From Geomonas silvestris (GTDB lineage Bacteria; Desulfobacterota; Desulfuromonadia; Geobacterales; Geobacteraceae), in the NCBI RefSeq assembly GCF_014193515.1, contig NZ_BLXX01000008.1, positions 124,001 through 188,000 on the forward strand: a stretch of 64,000 bases of DNA. The letters are read 5' to 3'. The notes beneath the pieces were generated by a model. The model worked only from the letters and a program-made list of their open reading frames with translations. It made no database searches and was not told where the DNA came from. Made by a program: the position numbers and the translations under genes. Positions 36,504-45,576 of this stretch are shown one piece after another; positions within the stretch are counted from its first letter, which is position 1, and the number at the start of each line of letters is the position of its first letter.

Positions 36504-37511
36504 CTATTCGCAGATGAAATTGGCTTCGATGCGCCGGTTCTGCGCCTTACCTTCGGCGGTCTTGTTGGTGGCGCGGGGCTTGGTGGGGCCGTACCCCTTG
36601 GCCTGCAGGCGCTCCGGCGCGACGCCGAAGTTCTTGATCAGGTAGCTGCGCACGCTGTCGGCACGGCGCTGGGAAAGCTTCATGTTGCTCGCCTTGTCAC
36701 CCACGCTGTCGGTATGCCCCTCGATGACGCCGTGCGCCTTCGGAAACTCGGCCAGGAAGTCGGCCAGCTTCTTCAGTTCGTCGTGGTATTTCGGTTTGAC
36801 GTCCGACTTGTTGGTGTCGAACTGCACGTCGACGACCGTCGGGCTGCACAGTTTCGGGGGAGGAGCCACCACGACCGGGGCGGGCTGTGTTACGGCGACA
36901 TTCGCCGTGCTGACGGCGCTGCCGCCTGCGCCGCTGCAGCTCAGTTCGTAACGGGTCGCTTCCGCAGGGGTGATCTGCAGCGAGCCGCTGGTCTCAACCG
37001 CACCGATACCGGGAAGGATCTGGCAGCGGGTGGCGTTCTGGGAGTTCCAGGCGAGCGTCGCCGACTCTCCCTTTACGATGCTGGCCGGAGTGATGCTCAG
37101 GGCGTCGGTCGGTGCCGGCGCGGGGGCCGGTGCCACGGGGGCCGGTTTCGGTGCGGGGGGCGCGACCGGCGGCGGGACGACCTTGGCGGCCTGGGGCGGG
37201 CAGAGCGCCTGTGCCTTGGCGGTCGCCTCGTTGGCGAGGGCCACACCCTCTTCGGTGTGGCAGGCCCTGAAGACGTCGTAGGCCTTGTCACGGGCAGCCT
37301 CGGCGGCCTTGAACTCGGCGGGGCAGCTTTGATCCTTGCCGGCCTGGCGGGCCGCGTCCAAGGCGCGATCGGCCTGCTGCAGTTCCTGCCTGATCATAAG
37401 ACCGGGGACGTTGCCACGGTGCGTGTTCATCTCGTAGCTCGCACAACCGCCCAGAGAAATCGCAGACACCCCTAAGAGCATTACCGACAATACTTTTCCT
37501 GTGTGAGACAT
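36504..37511 (-). CDS. OmpA-family lipoprotein
   Basis: A 335-residue outer-membrane lipoprotein. The lipobox is SLGGC (Cys about residue 23). Residues of about 30-105 form a helical region. A Pro/Ala-rich linker (about 110-135) and a small Ig-like domain (SITPASIVKGESATLAWNS) follow. Residues of about 225-335 are the OmpA C-terminal peptidoglycan-binding domain (GVIEGHTDSVGD, LSQRRADSVRSYL, NRRIEANF). It should anchor the outer membrane to the wall. AGGAGG precedes the ATG, with a promoter at 37556-37583. Confidence 0.93.
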   Translation of the reverse strand: MSHTGKVLSVMLLGVSAISLGGCASYEMNTHRGNVPGLMIRQELQQADRALDAARQAGKDQSCPAEFKAAEAARDKAYDVFRACHTEEGVALANEATAKAQALCPPQAAKVVPPPVAPPAPKPAPVAPAPAPAPTDALSITPASIVKGESATLAWNSQNATRCQILPGIGAVETSGSLQITPAEATRYELSCSGAGGSAVSTANVAVTQPAPVVVAPPPKLCSPTVVDVQFDTNKSDVKPKYHDELKKLADFLAEFPKAHGVIEGHTDSVGDKASNMKLSQRRADSVRSYLIKNFGVAPERLQAKGYGPTKPRATNKTAEGKAQNRRIEANFICE

Positions 37512-37555
37512 GTTTTTCCTCCTATGACATTAAAACCAACAATAACAGCCCCAAT

Positions 37556-37583
37556 ACCATACTATTAGAAATTCCCTAGTCAA
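37556..37583 (-). promoter_or_regulatory. Sigma-70 promoter for the OmpA-type gene
   Basis: Minus strand TTGACT, 16-base spacer, TATGGT, about 45 bases upstream of the start. Confidence 0.7.
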
Positions 37584-37690
37584 GTTTTTCTTGTGATTTC
37601 AGCCAGTTTTAGGTGAAAGACTGGCTGGTTAATATGCCGGCACTAATACCGCGTCCACGAGGCACGTTACCGTCAGCGGGCTTCACGCAC

Positions 37691-37717
37691 AAAAAAACGG
37701 TTTCTCGAGAGAAACCG
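37691..37717 (-). terminator. Terminator of the tupABC operon
   Basis: The perfect 20-base palindrome CGGTTTCTCGAGAGAAACCG is followed by a seven-base T-run on the minus strand. Confidence 0.85.
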
Positions 37718-37822
37718 CCTGGTCAAAGCAGTGCCGGAGCTGAGGGATGGCTATGACTGCGCAGGCCCAAGGAGGCGACGGCGCCCGGCACCGGGTCGGG
37801 GGGCCGCCAAGGAAGGCGGCCC

Positions 37823-38917
37823 CTACCGTTTCGTGATGGGGTGCACGGAGCTCGCCTTGAAGGAGGCGAAGACCGTCCCCCCCTGAATAAGCCCGAGCTT
37901 TGCGAAGGACTCGCGCGTCACGTACGAGGTGAGCGGGAAACCGCAGTCGAGCCTGAGGCGCAAAAGCGGGCCGAAGGGGGCGGTCTCCACGATGCGGGCC
38001 TTGAAGACGTTGCGCGCGCTGGTCGAGTACGGCGGGTCGATGCTCACGGTCACGTTTTCCGGGCGGATGCAGCAGTAGGCCTCCTCGCCCGGTTGCTGCT
38101 CGCCGATGGCGTCGAGTTCGTGATCCCCCACCTTGAGGGTCATCTGCTGCTCGTGGTTCGCCAGCACCACCGCCTCGAGGATGGTCTCCATGCCGACGAA
38201 GTTCGCGACGAACTCGTTGACCGGCGCGTTCATGACCGCCGCCGGGGTGCCGTCCTGCACGATCGAGCCCGCGTGCAGCACCACCACCCGGTTCGAGAGC
38301 CTGAGCGCCTCGGACTGGTCGTGGGTAACCAGGATCGCCGCGATTCCCCGCTCCCGGATCACCCGGTCCATGTCCTCGGTGAGCGCCTGCCGGGTCGGCG
38401 GATCGAGGTTCGCGAACGGCTCGTCGAAGAAGATCAGTTCAGGTTCGACCGCGAAGGCACGCGCGAGGCTCACCCGCCGCGCCTCGCCTCCGGAAAGCTT
38501 GCGCGCCGAGCGTTTCGCCATCTCGACCAGCTTGAAGCGCTCGAGGTAGGCGTAGACCCGCTCTTTGAGCTCCCTCCCCCCTACCCCGCGGATCTTCAGC
38601 CCGCTCGCCACGTTCTCGTAGACCGTGGTGTCGAACAAAAGCGGCTCCTGCAGCACCATGGCGATCCTGCGCCTGAAGGCGAGCTGCGCCGCGGCGGAGT
38701 CGACCGCGCTGCCGCGGTAGCTCAGGGAAAAGCCGCCTCCGGCCTGGATGAGCCCCATGATGGCGAGCAGCAAGGTGGTCTTGCCCGCCCCGTTGGGACC
38801 GATCAGGGAGACGAAGTCGTGCTCGTTGAGCGAGAACGCCGGGATCTCGAGGATGGCGGCGCCGCCGCGCTGCACGGTGAGCCCGGAGAGCTCCAGTACC
38901 TTTGCCGGCGTGGTCAT
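37823..38917 (-). CDS. tupC: Tungstate ABC transporter ATP-binding protein
   Basis: A 364-residue ATPase. Walker A is GPNGAGKTT, the signature is LSGGEARR, Walker B is LIFFDEPFANLDP, and the H-loop is LVTHDQSEA. A C-terminal extension (about 235-364) resembles the regulatory TOBE/molybdate-binding region of ModC-type proteins. It energises import with the permease, whose gene overlaps by four bases upstream. The tungstate assignment rests on the binding protein at the head of the operon. Confidence 0.92.
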   Translation of the reverse strand: MTTPAKVLELSGLTVQRGGAAILEIPAFSLNEHDFVSLIGPNGAGKTTLLLAIMGLIQAGGGFSLSYRGSAVDSAAAQLAFRRRIAMVLQEPLLFDTTVYENVASGLKIRGVGGRELKERVYAYLERFKLVEMAKRSARKLSGGEARRVSLARAFAVEPELIFFDEPFANLDPPTRQALTEDMDRVIRERGIAAILVTHDQSEALRLSNRVVVLHAGSIVQDGTPAAVMNAPVNEFVANFVGMETILEAVVLANHEQQMTLKVGDHELDAIGEQQPGEEAYCCIRPENVTVSIDPPYSTSARNVFKARIVETAPFGPLLRLRLDCGFPLTSYVTRESFAKLGLIQGGTVFASFKASSVHPITKR

Positions 38918-39612
38918 CGAGGTCTCTCCCGGTGCTGGATCAGGGTCAAGAGGTAGTTGATCAGAAAACAGAAGAGCAAAAGGATCACCGAAAGCGCGAT
39001 GGCGATGTCGAAGTTGCCGCGCCCGGTCTCCATCACGGTCGCCGTGGTGAGCACCCGGGTGTACCCCTTGACGTTCCCCCCGACCATGATCGAGGCCCCC
39101 ACCTCGGAGATCACCCCGCCGAACCCGGCCATCACCCCCGCCATGAGCGGCAGCCTGGCCTCCTTGATCAGCATGAAGACCAGCTGGGTGCGCGTGGCGC
39201 CCAGGGCGAGGATCTGCAGCCTCAGGTTCGCCGGGAGGTTCTGCATGGCCGCGATAGTGATCCCCATGACGATGGGGGTGGCGATCACCGACTGGGCGAT
39301 GATGATGGCGCTCGGGGTGTAGAGGAGTTCCAGGAACCCCAGGGGGCCGTTACGCCAGAGCAGGATGGAGACGAAGAGTCCCACCACCACGGGGGGGAGC
39401 CCCATCCCGGTATTGACCAGGCTCACCAGGACCTTGCGCCCGGGAAAGCTGGTGAGGGCGATCACGGTGCCCAGCCCGATGCCGAGCACGAGGCTTATCA
39501 GCGTGGCGAGGCCGGACACCTTGAGCGAAAGCCAGGCGATCCCCAAGACCTCCCGGTCCAGGGTGAACAGGAGCCGGAAGGCCTGGAGTATGCCGTCGAG
39601 AATCAGATCCAT
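38914..39612 (-). CDS. tupB: Tungstate ABC transporter permease
   Basis: A 232-residue inner-membrane protein with about five or six hydrophobic helices. The ABC contact loop shows as LALGATRTQLVFMLIKEARLP (EAA-like, with the G near its centre). TGMGLPPVVVGLFVS is typical of molybdate/tungstate permeases. It lies directly between tupA (stop abutting the start) and tupC (4-base overlap). Confidence 0.93.
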   Translation of the reverse strand: MDLILDGILQAFRLLFTLDREVLGIAWLSLKVSGLATLISLVLGIGLGTVIALTSFPGRKVLVSLVNTGMGLPPVVVGLFVSILLWRNGPLGFLELLYTPSAIIIAQSVIATPIVMGITIAAMQNLPANLRLQILALGATRTQLVFMLIKEARLPLMAGVMAGFGGVISEVGASIMVGGNVKGYTRVLTTATVMETGRGNFDIAIALSVILLLFCFLINYLLTLIQHRERPR

Positions 39613-40479
39613 CTAGAGCCCCAGCGACTCCGGTTTCTTGCCGGCATCGGGGAAGAAGAGCGGCGAGCCGAACTCCTTGGTGCCGAAGCTCCCGACGATC
39701 CCCTGGGTCGCGGGGGCCACCATGAAGTCGCCGAACGCCTTGGCGCCGGCATGGTTCACCTTGGGCCACTTGGCCGGGTTCACCTCGATCACGTGATAGA
39801 TGTTGAGCAGCTTGGGCTCGCCGGCGACCAGGATCTCGAGCCCCAGGTGGCGCTTCTTGTTGAGTGCCAGGTAGGTGCCGCGGTCGGCGAGGAGGTAGCC
39901 GTGCTTCTCGGCGGCGACATTGAGGGTCTCACCCATCCCGAGGCCGGTCTGCTGGAACCACTTCTGCCCCTCGGGGGCGATGCTGGCCGCTTTCCAGAGC
40001 CCCTTCTCCTTGGCGTGGGTGCCGGAGTTGTCGCCGCGGGAGAGAAAGAGTGCGCCGGAGTGGGCGATTTTCTTGAGCGCCTCAGCGGCGCTTTTCGAAC
40101 CGCGGATCTTGGCGGGGTCGCTGGCCGGTCCCAGGATCAGGAAGTCGTTGTGCATGACGAGCCTGCGGTTCACGCCGAACCCCTGTGCCATGAAGGTCTT
40201 CTCGGCCTCCGGAGAGTGCACCAAGAGGACGTCGGCCTCCCCCTTCTCGCCCATCTTCATCGCCTGCCCCGAGCCGACCGAGATGGTCTTCACGAAGTAG
40301 CCGGTCTGTTTCTCGAACATCGGGACCAGTACGTCCAAAAGGCCGGAATCCTGGGTGCTGGTGGTGGTGGCAAGGATCAGGTTCTTCTGTGCCGGTGCGG
40401 CGCCAGCCGGCGCTATCGCCAGAACTGACAGCATCAGGCAGGTCACAAGGCCGGTCGCCAGTTTTGCAAAACGGTTCAT
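39613..40479 (-). CDS. tupA: Tungstate-binding periplasmic protein
   Basis: A 288-residue extracytoplasmic binding protein with a clear signal peptide (LVTCLMLSVLAIAPAGAAPA). The hallmark TupA motif ATTTSTQDSGLLD follows the cleavage site. Further family blocks are VGSGQAMKMGEKGEADVLLVH, SRGDNSGTHAKEK and YLLADRGTYLA. Tungstate feeds tungstopterin enzymes such as aldehyde oxidoreductases. GAGGAGG precedes the ATG, and a ModE-like palindrome lies 63-96 bases upstream. Confidence 0.95.
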   Translation of the reverse strand: MNRFAKLATGLVTCLMLSVLAIAPAGAAPAQKNLILATTTSTQDSGLLDVLVPMFEKQTGYFVKTISVGSGQAMKMGEKGEADVLLVHSPEAEKTFMAQGFGVNRRLVMHNDFLILGPASDPAKIRGSKSAAEALKKIAHSGALFLSRGDNSGTHAKEKGLWKAASIAPEGQKWFQQTGLGMGETLNVAAEKHGYLLADRGTYLALNKKRHLGLEILVAGEPKLLNIYHVIEVNPAKWPKVNHAGAKAFGDFMVAPATQGIVGSFGTKEFGSPLFFPDAGKKPESLGL

Positions 40480-40541
40480 GGTAGGTCCTCCTCACTACAG
40501 GGGAAATGATGGCCCGATCGGCTCGGGCTCCGGGTATGCAG

Positions 40542-40575
40542 CCACTCGTTATATCACAGACGTTACAGCGAGTGG
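40542..40575. promoter_or_regulatory. ModE-like operator upstream of tupA
   Basis: The outer arms CCACTCG and CGAGTGG are exact inverted repeats. Inside them the plus strand reads CGTTATA-N10-TACAGCG, the same 24-base spacing and nearly the same half-sites as the ModE operator of the E. coli mod operon as I recall it. A TATAAC -10-like box on the minus strand overlaps it, suggesting repression by an oxyanion-sensing ModE-type regulator. Confidence 0.65.
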
Positions 40576-40768
40576 TCGAAAAAGTGCGCGGGGTGGAGCG
40601 GGCCCTGCCGCGCCAGCCGCACTCTTACACGAAACTCCCCGCAGTAGAAAAGCCGCGGCGAATAACTAGCTGTTTTCCCGCGTCTGCCCATTCCGCCCGG
40701 TTCAGTTTAAAACAGGGCAGAGTATGATATCTTAGATCGGTCCAATTAAGACACAGGAGGGATCACCC

Positions 40769-42655
40769 ATGACAGAGCCGCAACGAAGACTACCCATCGG
40801 GGCCGAACCGGTGCAGGGGGGGGTGAATTTCCGGGTCTGGGCTCCCGACCACCAGAAGGTAGAGGCGGTCATCCACAACGAAGGGGAGGAGGATCCCTAC
40901 GAGTTCGCCTGCGAGCTGGCCAAAGAGGGTAACGGCTACTTCTCGGGTCTCTGTCCCAAGGCTGCGGCAGGTTCCTTGTACCGCTACCGCATCGACGACC
41001 GCGAAGCCTTTCCGGATCCCGCCTCGCGCTACCAGCCCGACGGCCCCCACGGTCCTTCGCGGGTGGTCGATCCGAAGTTCGAGTGGACCGACCAGGAGTG
41101 GCGCGGCATCGTGCGCGAGGGGCAGGTGATCTACGAGATGCACATCGGTACCTACACCAAGCAGGGGACCTGGAGTGCCGCAGCCGAGCAGCTCCCGGCC
41201 CTGGTCGAGCTGGGGATCACGGCGGTCGAGGTGATGCCGGTGGCCGATTTTCCCGGGAGGTTCGGCTGGGGTTACGACGGGGTGAACCATTTCGCGCCGT
41301 GCCGGCTCTACGGCGAGCCCGACGATTTCCGCCGCTTCGTGGACCGGGCCCATGCGCTGGGGCTCGGGGTCTTGCTCGACGTGGTCTACAACCATTTCGG
41401 CCCCGAGGGGAACTACCTTGAGCGCTTCTCGAGCTATTACTACGGCCCGAAGTCCAACGAATGGGGGCGGGCCATCAACTTCGACTCCGAGAACTGCCAG
41501 CCGGTGCGCGAGTTCTTCGCCAGCAACGCCGTCTACTGGATCGAAGAGTTCCACCTGGACGGGCTGCGTTTCGATGCCACGCACGCAATCAAGGACGAGT
41601 CGCCGGTGCACATCCTCGGCACGATCACCGAAAAGGTGCGCCAGGCTGCCGGCGGCCGTGCGGTCTTGCTGGTCGCGGAGAACGAGAGCCAGGAAACCGC
41701 CTGCCTGCGCCCCAAGGAGGAGGGCGGTTTCGGCATGGACGCGGTCTGGAACGACGACTTCCACCACTGCGCCCACGTGGCCCTCACCGGCTACCACGAC
41801 GCCTACTACTCGGAGTACTACGGCTCCCCCCAGGAACTGGTCTCCACGGCGAAGTGGGGATATCTCTACCAGGGGCAGCGCTTCTTCTGGCAGGGGAAGC
41901 GGCGCGGCACCCCGACGGTCGGCATCAGCCCGAGCTGCTTCATCAACTACACCCAGAACCACGACCAGATCGGCAACTCCGCCTGGGGGATCCGGCTGCA
42001 CAAGCTCACCAACCCCGCCTCGCTCAGGGCGATCACCACCCTCTTGATGCTCGCCCCCCAGACCCCGATGATCTTCCAGGGGCAGGAGTTTTCCTCCTCG
42101 AGCCCCTTTCTCTACTTCTCGGATCTGAACCCGGAGACCTCGCGCCAGGTCCACACGGGGCGCATCGTGTTTCTGAAGCAGTTCACCAACATCGACTCGC
42201 CCGAGGTGATCAGCACCATCGACAAGCCCTACGAGCTCGACACCTTCGTGCAGTCCCGGCTGGACCTCTCGCAGCGCGAGCGGCACTTCAAGGTGTACAG
42301 CCTGTACCGGGACCTGATCCGGCTGCGCCGGGAGGACCCGGTCTTCAGTACGGGGTACCTCTGCCGGATCGAAGGAGCGGTGCTCGGGCAGTTCGGCTTC
42401 CTTTTGCGCTACTTCCTGGACGACCAGCAGCGCCTCATCCTCATCAACCTGGGGCGTGAGATGCACTTAGCTCCCATGCCCGAACCGCTCCTGGCCCCTC
42501 CGCTTGGGTGCAGCTGGGAGCCTCTTTGGTCCAGCGAGAAGGTCGAATACGGCGGGTCCGGAACCCCCGCGCACCTGGAGACCGAGCGTTTCTGGCGGGT
42601 GCAGGGGAACGCCGCGGTGGTGTTCCAACCGGTCCCCGAAGGAGATGAGTCATGA
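40769..42655 (+). CDS. treZ: Malto-oligosyltrehalose trehalohydrolase
   Basis: A 628-residue GH13 enzyme. It has an N-terminal carbohydrate-binding domain (GVNFRVWAPDHQKVEAVI) then the catalytic barrel. Active-site blocks are VVYNHFGPEGNYL, the nucleophile Asp in DGLRFDATHAI, the acid Glu in LLVAENES and the Asp in NYTQNHDQIGN. IYEMHIGTYTKQGTW is a TreZ feature. It releases trehalose from maltooligosyl-trehalose. The partner TreY synthase is not in this window. The stop overlaps the next gene by four bases, giving a glycogen/trehalose operon. Confidence 0.92.
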   Translation: MTEPQRRLPIGAEPVQGGVNFRVWAPDHQKVEAVIHNEGEEDPYEFACELAKEGNGYFSGLCPKAAAGSLYRYRIDDREAFPDPASRYQPDGPHGPSRVVDPKFEWTDQEWRGIVREGQVIYEMHIGTYTKQGTWSAAAEQLPALVELGITAVEVMPVADFPGRFGWGYDGVNHFAPCRLYGEPDDFRRFVDRAHALGLGVLLDVVYNHFGPEGNYLERFSSYYYGPKSNEWGRAINFDSENCQPVREFFASNAVYWIEEFHLDGLRFDATHAIKDESPVHILGTITEKVRQAAGGRAVLLVAENESQETACLRPKEEGGFGMDAVWNDDFHHCAHVALTGYHDAYYSEYYGSPQELVSTAKWGYLYQGQRFFWQGKRRGTPTVGISPSCFINYTQNHDQIGNSAWGIRLHKLTNPASLRAITTLLMLAPQTPMIFQGQEFSSSSPFLYFSDLNPETSRQVHTGRIVFLKQFTNIDSPEVISTIDKPYELDTFVQSRLDLSQRERHFKVYSLYRDLIRLRREDPVFSTGYLCRIEGAVLGQFGFLLRYFLDDQQRLILINLGREMHLAPMPEPLLAPPLGCSWEPLWSSEKVEYGGSGTPAHLETERFWRVQGNAAVVFQPVPEGDES

Positions 42656-44709
42656 TCACGGTGACCCGCGAAGTGGCGATCGAAGCACCCGACGAGTCGA
42701 CCCGGACCCGGCAACTTCTGGAGCGCGAGTGGCTGGTGACCAACGGCCTGGGCGGGTACGCCTCGGGCACGGCGTGCGGCGCCCTGACCCGTCGCTACCA
42801 CGGACTCCTGGTGGCGGCCCTCCCCTCGCCGCTCGGGCGCACCCTGGTTTTGAACCGGCTCACCGAGGTGGTCCGTTTCGAGGACGGGCGCACCACCCAT
42901 TTCGGGGGGGACCAGAAGGAGGGCGGGGCGCTCGACTTCAAGGGGCTCGAGTACCTGGTCGGGTTCCGCCTGGAGGACGGTCTCCCGGTCTGGCGCTACC
43001 AGATGCACGGCGCCCTCATCGAGAAGCGCCTGGTACTGGTGCACAATCAGAACACGGTGCACCTCATCTACCGGCTCATCTCCGGCGCCGCACGGCTGCG
43101 CCTGAAGCTGCAGCCCTCCCTCCAGTTCCGGCCCCACGACGCCCCGGTCAACCAGACGCAGGATGAGCCCTACCTCTTCTCGGCCCTGGAAAACCGTTAC
43201 CAGGTCTCCGCCGGCGCGAACCAGCCGCACCTGCGCCTGGTGATTTCCGGCGGCCGGGGCACCTTCACCCTCGAGGAGAAGACGGTATCCAACATCTTCT
43301 ATGCCGTGGAGCACGCCCGCGGCTACGAAGACCTCGGGAGCCTCTGGAGCCCGGGCTATTTCGCCGTCGACCTCGTCGAGGGTGCCGACGCCTCCTTGAG
43401 CGCCTCCACCGAGAGCTGGGAGACCATCCGCGCCCTGCCGCCGGCCGAGGCCCTCGCCATGGAGCGGGAGCGGCGTGCCATGATGGTTGCGGCCGCCGCC
43501 CCGCCGATGCGAAAGGGAATCCCCGCGGAGCTCGTGCTGGCTGCGAACCAGTTCATCATCACCCCGGCGGGGCGTTACGAGGACCGGGTCAGGGCCCATG
43601 CCAGGGGCGACGAGATCCGCACCGTGATCGCCGGCTACCACTGGTTCACCGACTGGGGGCGCGACACCATGATCTCCTTGGAGGGGCTCACCCTGGTCAC
43701 CGGTCGGCACACCGAGGCCGGCTGGATCCTGCGCACCTTCGCCCAGTACGTGAAAGACGGGCTGATCCCCAACCTCTTCCCCGAGGGGCACAACGAAGGG
43801 CTCTACCATACCGCCGACGCGACGCTCTGGTTCTTCCACGCCCTGGGGCGCTACCTGGACTACACCGGGGACCGCACCACCTTGCGCCTCATGCTGCCGC
43901 AGATGCGCGAGATCGTGGAGCGCCACCTCGCCGGGACCGCTTTCGGGATCGGGGTGGACCGGGAGGACGGGCTGCTGCGCCAGGGGGCACCCGGCTACCA
44001 GCTCACCTGGATGGATGCCAAGGTGGGCGACTGGGTGGTGACCCCCAGGCGCGGCAAGGCGGTGGAGATCAACGCGCTTTGGTACAACGCGCTCAGGCTT
44101 CTGGCCAAGTGGCTCGCCGACGAGGGGGACCAGGGTGCTGCCGAGCGCCTGGAACGCCAGGCGGAGCAAACGCGTGCCTCCTTCAACAGGCGCTTTTGGT
44201 ACCAGGAGGGGGGCTACCTCTACGACGTGGTGGACGGCGAGTCCGGCGACGACCCCTCCTGCCGCCCCAACCAGCTATTCGCCATCGCCCTCCCCTACCC
44301 CGTGCTGGCGCCGGAGCGCTGGGAACCGGTGCTGGAAACGGCGCGCCAGCGACTTTTAACCCCCTTCGGAATGCGCACCTTAGCCCCGGGACATCCAGAC
44401 TACAAGACCAGCTACCACGGCGACCTTTTGGCCCGGGACGCAGCCTACCACCAGGGGACGGTTTGGCCCTGGCTGATCGGCCCCTTCGTGGACGCCTGGC
44501 TCAAACTGCACCCCGATCAGCACCGGGTGGCGCGCGGCTACCTGCAGAGCCTGGCGACCCAGCTCGACGAGCAGTGCATCGGCACCATCGGGGAGATCTC
44601 CGACGCCGACGAACCGCACACCCCGCGCGGCTGTGTGGCCCAGGCCTGGAGCGTGGCCGAGCTGTTGCGCTGCTGGCTTAAGTCCGAGCCGGAAACCTCC
44701 GGTTCATAA
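42652..44709 (+). CDS. Amylo-alpha-1,6-glucosidase, bacterial glycogen debranching enzyme
   Basis: A 685-residue protein. The N-terminal domain has the bacterial debranching-enzyme signature REWLVTNGLGGYASGT, followed by TRRYHGLLVAA. The C-terminal (alpha/alpha)6 barrel is GH133-like: YHWFTDWGRDTMISLEGLT, DGLIPNLFPEG, TWMDAKVGDWVVTPRRGKAV and HQGTVWPWLIGPFVDA. It removes alpha-1,6 branches. It is translationally coupled to treZ by a 4-base overlap, so the pair should turn glycogen into trehalose and sugars. Confidence 0.93.
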   Translation: MITVTREVAIEAPDESTRTRQLLEREWLVTNGLGGYASGTACGALTRRYHGLLVAALPSPLGRTLVLNRLTEVVRFEDGRTTHFGGDQKEGGALDFKGLEYLVGFRLEDGLPVWRYQMHGALIEKRLVLVHNQNTVHLIYRLISGAARLRLKLQPSLQFRPHDAPVNQTQDEPYLFSALENRYQVSAGANQPHLRLVISGGRGTFTLEEKTVSNIFYAVEHARGYEDLGSLWSPGYFAVDLVEGADASLSASTESWETIRALPPAEALAMERERRAMMVAAAAPPMRKGIPAELVLAANQFIITPAGRYEDRVRAHARGDEIRTVIAGYHWFTDWGRDTMISLEGLTLVTGRHTEAGWILRTFAQYVKDGLIPNLFPEGHNEGLYHTADATLWFFHALGRYLDYTGDRTTLRLMLPQMREIVERHLAGTAFGIGVDREDGLLRQGAPGYQLTWMDAKVGDWVVTPRRGKAVEINALWYNALRLLAKWLADEGDQGAAERLERQAEQTRASFNRRFWYQEGGYLYDVVDGESGDDPSCRPNQLFAIALPYPVLAPERWEPVLETARQRLLTPFGMRTLAPGHPDYKTSYHGDLLARDAAYHQGTVWPWLIGPFVDAWLKLHPDQHRVARGYLQSLATQLDEQCIGTIGEISDADEPHTPRGCVAQAWSVAELLRCWLKSEPETSGS

Positions 44710-44716
44710 GGCACAA

Positions 44717-44746
44717 ATAAAAAGGGGATGGCGTTGGCCATCCCCT
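44717..44746 (-). terminator. Terminator after mlaA
   Basis: The AGGGGATGGC/GCCATCCCCT stem has a 4-base loop, then a T-run on the minus strand. It also lies just past the debranching-enzyme stop. Confidence 0.85.
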
Positions 44747-44767
44747 CGTTCGTTCACCCTCTCCCAC

Positions 44768-45562
44768 CTACTGCTGGTTCGCTTTATCCTTTCCGGCCTT
44801 CCCCGATTCGATCTCCCGCTTCTCGTGGTAGATGAACCTGACCATATAGTACTCGAAGGGGAACCCGCTCTCGTAATAGCGGAAACTCTGCTGGTGCCTG
44901 GTGTCGATGGCGTTCAAGGTCTCGAGCCCCGCGGTAATGGCGAACTCGTTGTCCGCCCCCCTGAACGGGTCGACCAGGGTGTAGATCCCGTAGGTGATGC
45001 CGCTGTCCACCATGAGCCCGCCGGTGTCGCGGACCGACGAAGGACCGAAGATGGGGAGCACCAGGTACGGCCCCGAATCGACACCCCAGTAGCCGAGAGT
45101 CTTCCCGAAGTCCTGGTAGCTCCGCTCGAGACCGAGCTTGCTGGCGGGATCGAACAGGCCGCCCAAACCGATGGTGCTGTTGGTCAGGAAGCGCCCCAGG
45201 GTCTTGGCGGACTCTTTCCCCTTGAGCTGGAAGACGTTGTTGGTGAAATTGCGGACCTCGGCGAGGTTGTTGTAGAAGTTGGAGATGCGGTCCTGCAGGA
45301 ACACCGGGGTGACGAATTCGTAGCCGCGCACCGCGGGAAGGAACAGGTACTTGTCGAAGTAGAAATCGAACTTGTACATGTGCCGGTTGAAACCTTCCCA
45401 GGGGTCGTACACCACGGCGAACGGTTCGTCCCTCAGCTCCGAGATGCTGTGGCGCGGAGGGATTTCGCTGCGGATGTTGGCCCCGGAGCCGGCACATGCG
45501 GTGAGCGTCGCTACGACGCAGGCGATCAGGATCGCCCTGCACTTTATTCTGATGATTCTCAC
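44768..45562 (-). CDS. mlaA: MlaA-family outer-membrane lipoprotein (VacJ)
   Basis: A 264-residue lipoprotein (lipobox LTAC, Cys about residue 23) that removes mislocalised phospholipids from the outer leaflet of the outer membrane. Family blocks are YDPWEGFNRHMYKFDFYFD, NFYNNLAEVRNFTNNVFQ, RFLTNSTIGLGGLFDPAS and GPYLVLPIFGPSSVRDTGG. The Lys-rich tail is short. It follows an alpha/beta hydrolase gene by 15 bases. The MlaBCDEF parts are not nearby. Confidence 0.96.
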   Translation of the reverse strand: MRIIRIKCRAILIACVVATLTACAGSGANIRSEIPPRHSISELRDEPFAVVYDPWEGFNRHMYKFDFYFDKYLFLPAVRGYEFVTPVFLQDRISNFYNNLAEVRNFTNNVFQLKGKESAKTLGRFLTNSTIGLGGLFDPASKLGLERSYQDFGKTLGYWGVDSGPYLVLPIFGPSSVRDTGGLMVDSGITYGIYTLVDPFRGADNEFAITAGLETLNAIDTRHQQSFRYYESGFPFEYYMVRFIYHEKREIESGKAGKDKANQQ

Positions 45563-45576
45563 GAGGCCCCCCTCTC

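Larger units (their letters stand above)
37512..37822. other. Intergenic region with promoter and terminator only
   Basis: A 311-base gap between the OmpA-type gene and the tungstate ABC gene. It holds the promoter of the former (37556-37583) and the terminator of the latter (37691-37717). I see no open frame of interest. Confidence 0.7.
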
